Assembly: GCF_020991005.1 (NCBI RefSeq) | Contig: NZ_JAJLLW010000001.1 | Location: 186,001 to 250,000, forward strand | Source of the DNA: Halomonas sp. CUBES01 | GTDB taxonomy: Bacteria > Pseudomonadota > Gammaproteobacteria > Pseudomonadales > Halomonadaceae | Direction: 5' to 3' | DNA: 64,000 nucleotides | In this document: positions 50,763 through 61,025 of the stretch, one piece after another | Numbering within the stretch: position 1 is the stretch's first letter | Layout: each line of letters begins with the position of its first letter | Program-made: the position numbers and the translations under genes | The notes under the pieces: model-generated | What the model saw: only the letters and a program-made list of their open reading frames with translations | Told to the model about the DNA's origin: nothing | Database searches by the model: none

Positions 50763-53216
50763 ATGACGCCCGCCGCACCGCATGGACAGCTGGATCAATT
50801 TTTCCTGCTTTCCCATGACCTGTTCTGCTGTATCGACCTGGACGGACGGATGCTGCAGGTGAACCCGGCATTTGAAAACCTGTTGGGCTATACCGCCGAT
50901 GAACTGCTGGGCAAAAAAGCCGTGAAGGTGATCGACAAGCGCGACCACGCCTTGATCGAGGCGATGCTGGCTCGCCTCGTCGCGGGGCTTGAGGTCGCGA
51001 CCTTTGAAGTGCGCGCGCGCTCGGTGGCGCGGTCGCTGCACTGGCTCGAGGTCGACCCTTCCCGGGGCGACGGGGTGGTCTACGTCGTGGCCCGGGTGGT
51101 CACCGAGCGCAAGCGCGTGGAAGAGCAGTTATGGCGCACCCAGCAACTGTTCGAGATCGTTGGTGAAACGGCCTTGATCGGTGGCTGGTATGTGGATCTC
51201 GACGAAGGCAGGCCCATCTGGTCCGACGAAGTCTGTCGTATCCACGGCGTCACGCCGGGGTACCAGCCTTCCTATGAAGATGCCGTGGGGTTTTACGCGC
51301 CGGCGTCAAAGCCGCGCATCAAGGCATGTTTTGTCGCCTGCTGTGAACAGGGCATCGACTTCGATGAAGCCCTGGAAATCATCACCCGCGATCATCAGAC
51401 CCTCTGTGTGCGCGTGATCGGCAAGGCGGTTCGCGACGGCGACGGCAACGTGATTCGGGTGCAGGGCTCCACCCAGGACATCACCGCCAGCAAGGCCACC
51501 GAGCGCCAGCTCCAGCTTCTGGAACGCAGCGTTGAATCGAGCACCAATGGCATGCTGATCGTCGAGGCGGGGCATGCCGATCTGCCCATCGTGTACGTCA
51601 ACACGGCCTTTGAGCGGATCACTGGCTATACCCGGCAAGAAGTCAGGGGGCGCAACTGTCGTTTCCTGCAGGGTGAAGACACCGACCCGCGAACCGTCAA
51701 GCAGTTGCGCCAGGCGATTGTGGCGGAGTCCGAAGTTCATGTGGTGATTCGTAACTACCGTCGCGGTGGCGCGCCGTTCTGGAACGATCTCTATATTTCG
51801 CCGGTACGCGATGAAGCGGGTCAGGTGACCCACTTCATCGGCGTGCAAAACGATATTTCCGAACAGCGCGAGTACCAGGCCCAATTGGCCTACAACGCCA
51901 GCCACGACGCGCTTACCGGCCTGCCCAACCGCATGCTGCTCACCCAGCGCCTGGAGCAGGGCTGTATGCTGGCCCGCCGCTACCAGCGTCACCTGGCCGT
52001 GCTGTTTGTCGATCTGGACGACTTCAAGCCGATCAACGATACCCTCGGCCACGAGGTCGGTGATTTCATTCTCGTGGAGGTGGCCAAGCGGCTGGAGGAG
52101 GAGCTGCGCCCCTGGGATACCATCGCGCGTTTCGGCGGCGATGAGTTTGTCGTGCTGCTCCCCGACCTGGCCCATGAAAACGACGTGATTCAGGTCGTCG
52201 AGCGGATTCTCAATCGTCTTGCCACGCCCTACTGGCAGCGCGGCAGCGAATTGCGCATTACCGCGAGCATCGGCGTGGCGATGAGCGACGGGACGATCAG
52301 CGACCCGGTCCAGTTGATTCAGCAGGCCGACCTGGCGATGTACAAGGCCAAGCGTCGGGGGCGCAACACCTGCCAGTGGTACACCGAGGATCTCAATCGC
52401 AAGGTAAGTGAACGGGTCAGCCTGCGCAACGCCCTGCAGCAGGCGATCGAGCAGGAGCAGTTCGAGCTGTACTTCCAGCCGCAGATGCACGGCCTCAGCG
52501 GCCGGGTGATTGGCGTCGAAGCGCTGATCCGCTGGCACCACCCCGAGCGCGGCTTTATTCCCCCCGGGGACTTTATCGGCCTGGCGGAAGACACCGGGCA
52601 GATCATCCCGGTCAGCGACTGGGTACTGGCCACCGCCTGCCGCGTTGCCAAGCAGCTCAATGCGTTGGGCCACGGCCCGATCACCATGGCGGTGAACGTG
52701 TCGCCGATGCACTTCCAGCGTCCCGGCTTTCTGAAAGCGATTGAGCAGGTGCTGGAGGAAAGCGGCCTGGCCCCGCACTTGCTGGAGCTGGAACTGACCG
52801 AGGGCGTACTGATGGACAGCGCCGAGCAGGCCATCCAGGCGCTCCAGGGGCTGCGTCAGCTGGGCGTGCACGTTGCGCTGGATGATTTCGGCACCGGTTT
52901 TTCCAGCCTGAGCTACCTGAAGCGCCTCCCCATCAACAGAATCAAAATTGACCGCTCCTTTGTGCGTGATGTCATTACCGACCGCCACGATGCCGCTATC
53001 ATCGACGGGGTTGTGGCAATGGCCGGAAAAATGGGACTCGAGGTGCTGGTCGAGGGCGTGGAAACCGCTGAACAGTTTGGCTACCTTGCGCAGCGCCGCT
53101 GCGATTACTTCCAAGGCTACTATTTTGCTCGCCCCATGCCATTAAGCGACCTGCGTGCTTTTTTGGCGTCGCCCCCTGCGATTGCGGCACCGGAGGCATT
53201 GATGCCGTCGTCATGA
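50763..53216 (+). CDS. PAS-PAS-LOV-GGDEF-EAL protein (probable blue-light-responsive c-di-GMP enzyme)
   Basis: The 817-residue protein has no signal peptide or membrane helix. Two PAS domains (about 10-120 and 125-245) lead to a third at about 250-370 with the LOV signature GRNCRFLQG, so Cys299 can form the flavin adduct. Other LOV residues are present: RNYRRGGAPFWN (330-341) and FIGVQNDIS (358-366). A diguanylate cyclase domain has an intact GGDEF at 458-462, and a phosphodiesterase domain has EAL at 586-588, ELTEGVLM and DDFGTGFSSL (707-716). Both catalytic signatures look intact, so net activity cannot be predicted. Confidence 0.92.
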   Translation: MTPAAPHGQLDQFFLLSHDLFCCIDLDGRMLQVNPAFENLLGYTADELLGKKAVKVIDKRDHALIEAMLARLVAGLEVATFEVRARSVARSLHWLEVDPSRGDGVVYVVARVVTERKRVEEQLWRTQQLFEIVGETALIGGWYVDLDEGRPIWSDEVCRIHGVTPGYQPSYEDAVGFYAPASKPRIKACFVACCEQGIDFDEALEIITRDHQTLCVRVIGKAVRDGDGNVIRVQGSTQDITASKATERQLQLLERSVESSTNGMLIVEAGHADLPIVYVNTAFERITGYTRQEVRGRNCRFLQGEDTDPRTVKQLRQAIVAESEVHVVIRNYRRGGAPFWNDLYISPVRDEAGQVTHFIGVQNDISEQREYQAQLAYNASHDALTGLPNRMLLTQRLEQGCMLARRYQRHLAVLFVDLDDFKPINDTLGHEVGDFILVEVAKRLEEELRPWDTIARFGGDEFVVLLPDLAHENDVIQVVERILNRLATPYWQRGSELRITASIGVAMSDGTISDPVQLIQQADLAMYKAKRRGRNTCQWYTEDLNRKVSERVSLRNALQQAIEQEQFELYFQPQMHGLSGRVIGVEALIRWHHPERGFIPPGDFIGLAEDTGQIIPVSDWVLATACRVAKQLNALGHGPITMAVNVSPMHFQRPGFLKAIEQVLEESGLAPHLLELELTEGVLMDSAEQAIQALQGLRQLGVHVALDDFGTGFSSLSYLKRLPINRIKIDRSFVRDVITDRHDAAIIDGVVAMAGKMGLEVLVEGVETAEQFGYLAQRRCDYFQGYYFARPMPLSDLRAFLASPPAIAAPEALMPSS

Positions 53217-53300
53217 AAACGGCGTGCCGCTCCCGTGGGCGACTCTGTTACACTTTCCGCTATTCGACTCTAATTGTTTTGTCAGCAGGATACGCTTCCG

Positions 53301-54707
53301 ATGAGCCAAGCTACGAACCAGTCCTGGGGCGGTCGCTTCAGCGAGCCCACCGATGCCTTTGTTGAGCGCTTCACCGCGTCCGTCACCTTTGACCAGCGCC
53401 TGGCGCGCCAGGATATCCAGGGCTCCATTGCCCATGCGACGATGCTGGCCCGGGTGGGGGTGCTCACCGACGACGAGCGCGACGCGATCATTACCGGCCT
53501 GAGCGAAATCAAAGGCGAGATCGAGCGCGGCGAGTTTGACTGGTCGGTGCCCCTGGAAGACGTGCACATGAACATCGAGGCACGGCTGACCGACAAGATT
53601 GGTATCACCGGTAAAAAGCTGCACACCGGCCGCTCGCGCAACGACCAGGTAGCCACCGATATCCGCTTGTTCCTGCGTGACGAAATCGACGTCATCGACG
53701 CCGAGCTTGTCCGCCTGCGCGAGGGCATGATCGAGCTTGCCGACCGTGAAGCCGATACCATCATGCCGGGCTTTACCCATCTGCAGACGGCGCAGCCGGT
53801 GACCTTTGGCCACCATCTGCTGGCCTGGCAGGAGATGGTCGCCCGCGACCACGAGCGCCTGCTCGACTGCCGCAAGCGGATCAACGTGATGCCCCTTGGC
53901 GCCGCGGCGCTGGCCGGCACCACCTACCCGATCGACCGTCACGTGACCGCCGAGCTGCTGGGCTTCGAGCGCCCGGCGGAAAACTCGTTGGACGCGGTCT
54001 CCGATCGCGACTTCGCCATCGAATTCACCAGTTTTGCCAGCATCCTGCTGATGCACCTGTCGCGCATGAGCGAAGAGCTGGTGCTGTGGACCAGCGCCCA
54101 GTTCGATTTTATCGACCTGCCCGACCGCTTCTGCACCGGGTCGTCGATCATGCCGCAAAAGAAAAACCCCGATGTGCCCGAGCTGGTGCGCGGCAAGACG
54201 GGTCGTATCTATGGCCACCTGATGAGCCTGCTGACACTGATGAAGTCCCAGCCGCTGGCTTACAACAAGGACAACCAGGAAGACAAGGAACCGCTGTTTG
54301 ACGCGGTGGATACCGTGCGCGACTGCCTGAAAGCCTTTGCCGACATGGTGCCCGCCATCGAGCCCAAGAAAGCCAGCATGTTCGAAGCGGCCCGGCGTGG
54401 CTTCTCCACGGCGACGGACTTGGCCGACTACCTGGTGCGCAAGGGCGTGGCTTTCCGCGACGCTCACGAGATCGTCGGCCAGTCGGTGGCTTACGGTCTG
54501 AAGACCGAGAAAGACCTGTCGGAAATGACCCTCGACGAGCTCCAGCAGTTCTCCGCCACCATCGAGCAGGACGTCTTCGAGGTGCTGACGCTTGAAGGTT
54601 CCGTGGCGGCGCGCAATCACATCGGCGGCACCGCGCCGGATCAGGTGCGCGCCGCTGCCCAGCGTGCCCGCGAAGCGCTGACCGCAGTAAAAGGAGAGGC
54701 GCAATGA
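53301..54707 (+). CDS. argH: Argininosuccinate lyase
   Basis: The 468-residue enzyme splits argininosuccinate to arginine and fumarate. It contains [62 protein letters not shown] and the superfamily signature [15 protein letters not shown] 53301 is chosen over an upstream in-frame ATG at 53274 since [13 protein letters not shown] is the normal start. Its TGA overlaps the lptM start, heading the row argH-lptM-lysA-dapF. Confidence 0.95.
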   Translation: MSQATNQSWGGRFSEPTDAFVERFTASVTFDQRLARQDIQGSIAHATMLARVGVLTDDERDAIITGLSEIKGEIERGEFDWSVPLEDVHMNIEARLTDKIGITGKKLHTGRSRNDQVATDIRLFLRDEIDVIDAELVRLREGMIELADREADTIMPGFTHLQTAQPVTFGHHLLAWQEMVARDHERLLDCRKRINVMPLGAAALAGTTYPIDRHVTAELLGFERPAENSLDAVSDRDFAIEFTSFASILLMHLSRMSEELVLWTSAQFDFIDLPDRFCTGSSIMPQKKNPDVPELVRGKTGRIYGHLMSLLTLMKSQPLAYNKDNQEDKEPLFDAVDTVRDCLKAFADMVPAIEPKKASMFEAARRGFSTATDLADYLVRKGVAFRDAHEIVGQSVAYGLKTEKDLSEMTLDELQQFSATIEQDVFEVLTLEGSVAARNHIGGTAPDQVRAAAQRAREALTAVKGEAQ

Positions 54708-54814
54708 AAAAAATGGCCGTGCTCGCCGTGGTCGCGCTGCTGCTGGTCGGCTGCGGACAAAAAGGGCCGCTCTACCTGCCCGATGACCCTAACGCCGACG
54801 AACAGGAGGGCTAA
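54704..54814 (+). CDS. lptM: Small outer-membrane lipoprotein LptM (YifL-like)
   Basis: A 36-residue protein with a lipoprotein signal and lipobox LLVGC (Cys17), followed by the diagnostic GQKGPLYLP and an acidic tail. In E. coli LptM assists maturation of the LPS translocon protein LptD. It starts in the argH stop (ATGA) after AAAGGAGAGGCGC and ends at the base before the lysA start. Its place between argH and lysA is the usual gammaproteobacterial one. Confidence 0.9.
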   Translation: MKKMAVLAVVALLLVGCGQKGPLYLPDDPNADEQEG

Positions 54815-56086
54815 GTGGACCATTTCAACGATCGTGACGGCCTGCTGTTTGCCGAGGATGTGCCGCTTGACCAGATCGCCGAGACGCATGGCACGCCGTG
54901 CTATGTCTATTCGAAGGCGACTCTGACGCGTCATTTCCGCGCCTATACCGACGCGCTGGGCAGCCATCCGCATTTGATCTGCTACGCGGTCAAGGCCAAC
55001 TCCAATATTGCCGTGCTGGGGCTGCTCGCCAAGCTGGGCGCCGGCTTCGACATTGTCTCGGTGGGCGAGCTGGAACGGGTGCTCAAGGCCGGTGGCGACC
55101 CGTCCAAAGTGGTGTTTTCCGGCGTGGCCAAGCAGCCCCAGGAAATGGCCCGGGCGCTCGAGGTAGGCATAAAGTGCTTCAACGTCGAGTCGCGCCCCGA
55201 ACTCGAACGGCTCAACGCCGTCGCGGGCGAGCGGGGCCAGGTGGCCCCGGTATCGCTTAGGGTCAATCCCGACGTGGACGCCGGCACCCACCCGTATATT
55301 TCCACCGGCCTCAAGGACAACAAGTTCGGCATCCCCGTCGACGATGCGCTGGAGGTCTACGAGCTGGCGGCGAGCCTGCCCCATCTGCAGGTCAAGGGGC
55401 TGGATTGCCACATCGGCTCGCAGCTGACCGAAACCGCGCCGTTTCTGGATGCTCTGGAGCGCTTGCTGGTGCTCATGGAGCGGCTGCGCGAACGCGGCAT
55501 CGAGATCGACCACCTGGACCTGGGCGGCGGTCTTGGCGTGCCCTACCGCGATGAAACCCCGCCCCACCCGTTTGACTACGCCAGCCAGCTACTGGACAGG
55601 CTGGCGCGCTGGGAAGGCGGCGAGCAGCTCACGCTGCTGTTCGAGCCGGGCCGTTCGATTGCCGCCAACGCCGGGGTCATGCTGACCCGGGTGGAGTTTC
55701 TCAAGCCCGGCGAGACCAAGAATTTTGCGATTGTCGACGCTGCCATGAACGACCTGATCCGACCGGCGCTGTACCAGGCGTGGCAGGCCATCGTGCCGGT
55801 GGACAGCCGTCTCGCGCGCGCCACCGCGACCTATGACGTCGTCGGCCCGGTATGCGAAACCGGTGATTTCCTCGGCCAGGGGCGCGAGCTGGCGATTGCC
55901 GCTGGCGACCTGCTCGCCGTGCGCTCCGCCGGTGCCTATGGGTTTGTCATGGCCTCCAACTACAACAGCCGCCCGCGACCCGCCGAGGTCATGGTGGATG
56001 GCGAGCACTGCTACGTGGTGCGCGCCCGCGAAACGCTGGAAAGCCTGTGGGCCGGTGAAGCGCTGCTGCCCGAAGGAGCCTGCTGA
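54815..56086 (+). CDS. lysA: Diaminopimelate decarboxylase
   Basis: The 423-residue PLP enzyme makes lysine from meso-diaminopimelate. The PLP lysine is in [63 protein letters not shown] and the second-site [12 protein letters not shown] are all present. It starts with GTG 54815, right after the lptM stop, preceded by AGGAGGGCTAA. It shares one base with the dapF start. Confidence 0.95.
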   Translation: MDHFNDRDGLLFAEDVPLDQIAETHGTPCYVYSKATLTRHFRAYTDALGSHPHLICYAVKANSNIAVLGLLAKLGAGFDIVSVGELERVLKAGGDPSKVVFSGVAKQPQEMARALEVGIKCFNVESRPELERLNAVAGERGQVAPVSLRVNPDVDAGTHPYISTGLKDNKFGIPVDDALEVYELAASLPHLQVKGLDCHIGSQLTETAPFLDALERLLVLMERLRERGIEIDHLDLGGGLGVPYRDETPPHPFDYASQLLDRLARWEGGEQLTLLFEPGRSIAANAGVMLTRVEFLKPGETKNFAIVDAAMNDLIRPALYQAWQAIVPVDSRLARATATYDVVGPVCETGDFLGQGRELAIAAGDLLAVRSAGAYGFVMASNYNSRPRPAEVMVDGEHCYVVRARETLESLWAGEALLPEGAC

Positions 56087-56919
56087 TGCTGCTGCACTTC
56101 ACCAAGATGCACGGCCTGGGCAACGACTTCATGGTGGTCGACCTGGTCACCCAGCGCGCTCGGTTGCGCGACGAGCAGATTCGCCAGCTGGCCGACCGGC
56201 GCTTCGGGATTGGCTTTGATCAGCTGTTGGTCGTCGAGCCGCCCCGCGACCCCGACATGGATTTCCGCTATCGGATTTACAACGCCGACGGTAGCGAAGT
56301 CGAGAACTGCGGCAACGGCGCGCGCTGCTTTGCGCGCTTTGTCCGCGAGCAGCGCCTGACCCACAAGCACGAAATTACCGTGGAAACCGCCGGTGGCCCG
56401 CTGGTATTGAACGTCCAGCACGACGGCATGGTGCGTGTCGACATGGGGCGGCCGCGCTTCAATCCGGCCAGCGTGCCGTTCGACGCGCCGGGCGACCAGC
56501 CGCTGCACGATGTCGAAGTGGATGGTGAAACGCTGCAACTGGGTGTGGTATCAATGGGCAACCCCCACGCGGTACTGCAGGTGGATGACGTCGACCGTGC
56601 GCCGGTCGAGCGTCTCGGCCCGCTGCTCGAAGCCCACCCGCGCTTTCCCAAGCGTGTGAACGTGGGATTCATGCAGGTGCTGTCGGCAAGCGAAATCCGC
56701 CTGCGGGTATTTGAACGCGGCAGCGGCGAAACGCTAGCCTGTGGCACGGGGGCTTGCGCCGCCGTGGCCAGCGGTATCCGCCAGGGACTGCTGAAAAGCC
56801 CGGTACGCGTTCACCTGCCGGGCGGAGAACTGAGCATCGAATGGCCGTCTCCCGACGCCCCGTTGATCATGGTGGGTCCGGCTATTCGTGTGTTCGATGG
56901 CCGGGTGGCGGTCAATTAA
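56086..56919 (+). CDS. dapF: Diaminopimelate epimerase
   Basis: The 277-residue enzyme interconverts LL- and meso-diaminopimelate for lysine and peptidoglycan. The two catalytic cysteines are in [11 protein letters not shown] and [30 protein letters not shown] at the start and [14 protein letters not shown] are also typical. It overlaps lysA by one base (TGATG). Confidence 0.95.
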   Translation: MLLHFTKMHGLGNDFMVVDLVTQRARLRDEQIRQLADRRFGIGFDQLLVVEPPRDPDMDFRYRIYNADGSEVENCGNGARCFARFVREQRLTHKHEITVETAGGPLVLNVQHDGMVRVDMGRPRFNPASVPFDAPGDQPLHDVEVDGETLQLGVVSMGNPHAVLQVDDVDRAPVERLGPLLEAHPRFPKRVNVGFMQVLSASEIRLRVFERGSGETLACGTGACAAVASGIRQGLLKSPVRVHLPGGELSIEWPSPDAPLIMVGPAIRVFDGRVAVN

Positions 56920-56980
56920 CCCAGCGCTTGCTAGCGGGCTCTAAAGCGAACAGTCTTTGACTACCCCAAGGAGAACGGCG

Positions 56981-57691
56981 ATGTCTCAAGCCCCGGAACC
57001 GCGCAAGACGCTCGACCCCGATCAAGTTGCGTTTTGGCTGGCGCGGCATCCCGATTTTTTCGTGGGTCGGGAAGGCCTTTTGCAGCAGCTACAGGTGCCG
57101 CATCCGCATATCGAAGGGGCGGTGTCGCTGCTCGAGCGGTTGGTGATCGACCTGCGTCAGCGCGCCGAAACCGCCGAGGGGCGCCTCGAGCACCTGTTGG
57201 AAACCGCCCGCCACAACGAAGCCCAGTACCGTCGTCTGCGCGAAACGCTGCTGGCGCTGGTGGAGGCCGATACCCGCGATGCCCTGGCCCAGGCACTGGC
57301 CACGCAGCTCAGCGAGCGCTTCAACACGCCCGCCATGGCGCTGTGGTGCCCCGCGTCGTTGAGCGATGCGGAGCCGTCGCCTCCCCAGCCGCCGCGCCAT
57401 GTGCTGGATCAGCACGCCAGCGCGCGGCTGGCAGCGCTGCTCGATGGCCGCACCAGCCGCTGCGCCAAGCTCAGCGTCAGCGACTGGAAGTGCCTGCTGC
57501 CCCACGTGAAAGTGCCGCGCAAGGCTGGCTCGTGCGCGATTTCGCGGCTGTCGGCGGGTGAGCCGCTGGGCTACCTGCTGCTGGCCAGCCCCGATGCCGA
57601 TCAGTATCGCGCCAGCATGGACACGCTGTTCACCGAGTACCTGGGCGACATCGTCGCGCGGCTGCTGATACGCCTGACCCCGCATGAATGA
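56981..57691 (+). CDS. DUF484 (GAF-like) protein
   Basis: The 236-residue protein belongs to DUF484, found between dapF and xerC across gammaproteobacteria. It has the N-terminal LDPDQVAFWLARHPDFFVGREGLLQQLQVPH, SLLERLVIDLRQRAE and a GAF-like C-terminal half ending LGDIVARLLIRL. ATG 56981 follows AAGGAGAACGGCG. The function is unknown. It overlaps xerC by eight bases. Confidence 0.88.
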   Translation: MSQAPEPRKTLDPDQVAFWLARHPDFFVGREGLLQQLQVPHPHIEGAVSLLERLVIDLRQRAETAEGRLEHLLETARHNEAQYRRLRETLLALVEADTRDALAQALATQLSERFNTPAMALWCPASLSDAEPSPPQPPRHVLDQHASARLAALLDGRTSRCAKLSVSDWKCLLPHVKVPRKAGSCAISRLSAGEPLGYLLLASPDADQYRASMDTLFTEYLGDIVARLLIRLTPHE

Positions 57692-58592
57692 CGCTATTCT
57701 TCGCCAGCACGCCGAGGCGTTTCTCGCCGCGCTCGGGCGCCACGCCAGCCCGGCGACCGTGGCCGCCTACCGCCAGGATATCGAGGCGCTATGCGGCTTT
57801 GTTGATCGCCAGGGGGAGCCTGCCAGCGCGTTCGATCAGCACCTGATGCGCGCGTTTTTGGGCGCCGAGCGGCGGCGAGGGCAGTCCCCCCGTAGTCTGG
57901 CCCGCCGCCGGGCAGCGTTATCGCGGTTTGCCGACCATCTGGTCAAGCAGGGCGAGATCGCCGATAACCCACTGGATCTGGTGCGCACGCCCAAGCAACC
58001 GAAACACTTGCCCCGCCCGGTAGATGTCGACACCCTCTCGCGCTTTCTGGATGCGCCCCACGACGATTCACCGCTGGCGCGTCGCGACCAGGCCATGCTG
58101 GAGCTGTTGTATTCGAGTGGCCTGCGTCTGGCGGAGCTGGCGGCGCTCGACCTTGATGCCTTGCAGGATCGACGTGTCCGCGTACTGGGCAAAGGCGGCA
58201 AGCCCCGCCAGGTGCCGGTGGGGCAGCGCGCCCGGCAGGCGCTGGACGCCTGGCTGAGCGTTCGGCCCCAGTTGGCGACCGACGCTGAAACGGCGCTGTT
58301 TGTCGGCCAGCGAGGCAGCCGCCTGGGCCACCGGGCGATCCAGAAACGCTTGGCCCAGTTGGCCATCGAGCGGGGGCTGCCGGAGCATCTGCACCCTCAC
58401 CGGCTGCGCCATTCCTTCGCCAGTCACCTGCTCGAATCCAGTCAGGATCTGCGGGCGGTGCAGGAACTGCTCGGTCACGCCAACCTCTCGACCACCCAAG
58501 TTTACACGCGGCTGGACTGGCAGCATTTGGCGACCAGCTATGATGCCGCGCATCCCCGGGCGAAACGCCGCCCGACACGGAGTGAACCATGA
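57684..58592 (+). CDS. xerC: Tyrosine recombinase XerC
   Basis: The 302-residue integrase-family enzyme resolves chromosome dimers with XerD at dif. It has an N-terminal SAM-like core-binding domain and a catalytic domain with the pattern SGLRLAELAAL (Arg), HPHRLRHSFASHLLE (His and Arg), LGHANLSTTQVYTRL (His and Tyr nucleophile). Chromosomal context between DUF484 and yigB identifies XerC and not a mobile integrase. Confidence 0.94.
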   Translation: MNDAILRQHAEAFLAALGRHASPATVAAYRQDIEALCGFVDRQGEPASAFDQHLMRAFLGAERRRGQSPRSLARRRAALSRFADHLVKQGEIADNPLDLVRTPKQPKHLPRPVDVDTLSRFLDAPHDDSPLARRDQAMLELLYSSGLRLAELAALDLDALQDRRVRVLGKGGKPRQVPVGQRARQALDAWLSVRPQLATDAETALFVGQRGSRLGHRAIQKRLAQLAIERGLPEHLHPHRLRHSFASHLLESSQDLRAVQELLGHANLSTTQVYTRLDWQHLATSYDAAHPRAKRRPTRSEP

Positions 58593-59326
58593 CTTCTCTG
58601 AAGGCGATTACCTTCGACCTGGACGATACGCTCTGGGACAACAGCGGCGTAATGGCGCGCACGGAAGCCGGCCATTACGGCTGGCTGCTGGACGGTCTGG
58701 CTGGCTGGCTTGCGGAACGCGACTGGCCAACGCTTGCCCTGGGTCATGACGACGGCCTGCAGGATTACCTCGAGCGCCGTCTGCAGCTGGCCCGCGAGGT
58801 GCCCGAACGGCGCGGTGACTTTACCTGGCTGCGCCTGCGCGCCCTGGAGGCCCAGCTGGAAGCGCAAGGCCTGCCACGCAGTGCCGCGAGGCTGTGGGCG
58901 GCAGCGGCCATGAACGAGTTCCATCGCCTGCGCGTTCAGGTGACCCCGCATCCCGAGGCGGCCGATCTGCTGGCGGCCCTGGGGCGACGCTATCGGCTGG
59001 GGGCGATTACCAACGGCAATATTCACCTCAAACGCCATCCGCTGTCGGGCTATTTTCCGGTGGCCATTGCCGCCGGTGAGCTGTTGACCCCCAAGCCTGA
59101 CCCCAAGGCATTTCTCACCGCGCTTGAGCGCCTTGACGTGGCACCGCAAGACGCCATGCACGTGGGGGATTCGTGGGAAGAAGACATCGTGCCGGCCAAG
59201 CAGCTGGGCATGCACGCGGTGTGGATCAGCGAGACACGCGGCACCGCGCTGCCCGAGGGCGTCCATCAGATTGCCCACATCAAGGAGCTGCCAGGCGTAC
59301 TGGCGAGGTTGAACGTACCCTACTGA
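58589..59326 (+). CDS. HAD-superfamily hydrolase, YigB-like
   Basis: The 245-residue protein has the four HAD motifs: [10 protein letters not shown] near residue 10, GAITNGN, KPDPKAF and [18 protein letters not shown]. It is like YigB, an FMN phosphatase of E. coli encoded beside xerC. It overlaps xerC by four bases. In E. coli uvrD comes next; here the convergent yihA does. Its stop overlaps yihA by seven bases. Confidence 0.88.
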   Translation: MTSLKAITFDLDDTLWDNSGVMARTEAGHYGWLLDGLAGWLAERDWPTLALGHDDGLQDYLERRLQLAREVPERRGDFTWLRLRALEAQLEAQGLPRSAARLWAAAAMNEFHRLRVQVTPHPEAADLLAALGRRYRLGAITNGNIHLKRHPLSGYFPVAIAAGELLTPKPDPKAFLTALERLDVAPQDAMHVGDSWEEDIVPAKQLGMHAVWISETRGTALPEGVHQIAHIKELPGVLARLNVPY

Positions 59327-59958
59327 GGGGGCGTTTTCAGCCATTCATCCAGACGCTTGGCGAGGGTATCGACGCCGTCTCGCTTGAGCGACGAAAACAG
59401 CTGCACCGAGACCAGGTCTTCCCATTCCTTCAAGCGCGAACGTACCTGTTGCAGCGCCGCGCTGGCGGGGCCTTTTTTCAGTTTGTCGGCCTTGGTGAGC
59501 AGAATATGCACCGGCATATTACGCTCGTCGGCAAAGCCCAGCATCATCTGGTCAAACTCGGTCAGCGGGTGGCGCACGTCCATCAACAGCACCAGCCCGC
59601 GCAGGCTGAAACGCCCTTTCAGGTAGTCGGAGAGGTGCTGCTGCCACTCGAGCTTGACCGCTTCCGGCACCTTGGCATAGCCGTAGCCGGGCAGGTCGAC
59701 CAGGCGACGCGCCTCATCGTTCATGACGCTGAAAAAGTTGATCAGTTGTGTGCGGCCCGGGGTGCGTGACGTGCGCGCCAGCGCTTTCTGCTGGGTCAGC
59801 GCGTTGATGGCGCTGGACTTGCCGGCGTTGGAACGCCCTGCAAAGGCCACTTCGGCACCGGTATCGTCCGGGCAGAGGGCAAGCGTCGGGGCGCTGGTCA
59901 TGAACTGCGCCGTGGGGTAATTGAGTCGCACAGCTGAACTATCCTGGTGGGTAGGCAT
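59320..59958 (-). CDS. engB: Ribosome biogenesis GTPase YihA/YsxC (EngB)
   Basis: The 212-residue GTPase aids 50S subunit assembly. G motifs are [17 protein letters not shown] (G1), [11 protein letters not shown] (G2), [13 protein letters not shown] (G3), [11 protein letters not shown] (G4) and the terminal FSSLKRDG (G5). The start is ATG 59958 with AGGA upstream; an in-frame start at 60009 extends the protein without similarity. It is divergent from the cytochrome c4 gene. Confidence 0.93.
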   Translation of the reverse strand: MPTHQDSSAVRLNYPTAQFMTSAPTLALCPDDTGAEVAFAGRSNAGKSSAINALTQQKALARTSRTPGRTQLINFFSVMNDEARRLVDLPGYGYAKVPEAVKLEWQQHLSDYLKGRFSLRGLVLLMDVRHPLTEFDQMMLGFADERNMPVHILLTKADKLKKGPASAALQQVRSRLKEWEDLVSVQLFSSLKRDGVDTLAKRLDEWLKTPPQ

Positions 59959-60292
59959 GGCATTGATCCTGACGAACAAAGATGAAAACAATGAATAAAG
60001 GGTGGCCATGAATGCGCGACGACAGTGGCGAACACGATGGATGACAACACAGGCGAACGGCCGGATGACGCCTTGCCACGAGTACTGCGGGACAATAGCA
60101 TTTCCGCTATTCCGAGGCTTCGCTATACTGCCCTTAGGGCCGTCTGTGACCGAGGCTAGTGTAACACCGCGCTTTGCCGGGCAGCGACCAACGTGGACAG
60201 TTGTTTCTCCTGGTGGTGGTTTATCACCCGAGTGCGTTCACCAACCGTGTGAATGACTGATAACGTTAACGACGAATAACAATGGACGAGCG
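59959..60292. other. Intergenic region between engB and cytochrome c4
   Basis: This 334-bp spacer holds the divergent promoters of engB and the cytochrome gene. A TATACT hexamer at 60124-60129 is a candidate -10 element on the plus strand. An 84-codon frame at 60002-60256 has no recognisable product and no good ribosome-binding site, so I do not call it. I see no RNA gene. Confidence 0.5.
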
Positions 60293-60913
60293 ATGAGAAT
60301 GCTACTGGCAAGCCTGGCGATGACTCTGGGTGTCGTGGGCACCGCTTCTGCCGACCCCAGGACGGAGGCCGACGCTGCCGCCGGTGAATCCCTGGCGACG
60401 CCCTGTGCGGCGTGCCATGGGCAAGCGGGCATCAGTCCTACGCAGACCTTTCCGCATCTGGCGGGTCAGCAGATGTCCTACCTCGCCAAACAGATCATGG
60501 ATATTCGCGACGGCCGCCGCGAGGTGCCGCAAATGGCCGGGCAGGTAGACGACTACAGCGACCAGGATGCCTGGAACGTGGCGGCGTTCTATGCCGAGCA
60601 GGATGCCCACCTCGGCCAGGCCGACGATGACGCCGAGCTGCTGGCCCGTGGCGAAGCGCTTTATCGGGCCGGCGACCAGCAAAAGGGCATCCCCGCCTGC
60701 AGTGCCTGCCATACGCCAACCGGGGCGGGTATCGGCAGTGCCGCTTACCCGGCGCTGTCGGGGCTGCAACCCGACTACACTGTTTCGACCCTGCAAGACT
60801 TTGCCGCCGGCGACAGGGCCAACGACCCCAACGGGGTCATGCGTGATATCGCCGCGAAAATGACCGACGACGATATGCAGGCGGTGGCGAACTATCTGTT
60901 GGGTTTGAATTAA
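60293..60913 (+). CDS. Diheme cytochrome c4
   Basis: The 206-residue periplasmic protein has a signal peptide (cleavage near A20) and two heme c motifs, CAACH (38-42) and CSACH (136-140), each in a similar half (APCAACHGQAGISP-like and PACSACHTPTG). PHLAGQQMSYLAKQIMDIRDG and PALSGLQPDYTVSTLQDF are typical of cytochrome c4, which passes electrons to cbb3-type oxidases. In Pseudomonas the gene also lies between engB and dsbA. Confidence 0.93.
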   Translation: MRMLLASLAMTLGVVGTASADPRTEADAAAGESLATPCAACHGQAGISPTQTFPHLAGQQMSYLAKQIMDIRDGRREVPQMAGQVDDYSDQDAWNVAAFYAEQDAHLGQADDDAELLARGEALYRAGDQQKGIPACSACHTPTGAGIGSAAYPALSGLQPDYTVSTLQDFAAGDRANDPNGVMRDIAAKMTDDDMQAVANYLLGLN

Positions 60914-61025
60914 ACGACCCGCCTCAATAAGCTGACGATTATTATCGCTTTTTCGGTCGAGTGCGGAACCCTGGTGCGTCGCTGGGGTCTCACGCAGGCT
61001 TTCCCACGGAGGAGAAATAGCCACT

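Noticed and set aside
51306..53114. A 602-codon open frame antisense to the LOV-GGDEF-EAL gene
   Set aside because: The plus strand encodes clear PAS, GGDEF and EAL domains; the reverse frame is a shadow of GC-rich codon use and has no recognisable motif.
53211..54704. A 497-codon open frame antisense to argH
   Set aside because: argH is unmistakable on the plus strand, and the antisense product resembles nothing.
57684..58592. Tyrosine recombinase as a sign of an integrated mobile element
   Set aside because: Its place in dapF-DUF484-xerC-yigB and its sequence identify chromosomal XerC; no attachment repeats or cargo are seen.
60002..60256. 84-codon open frame before cytochrome c4
   Set aside because: No recognisable product, no good ribosome-binding site, and it covers a likely promoter.
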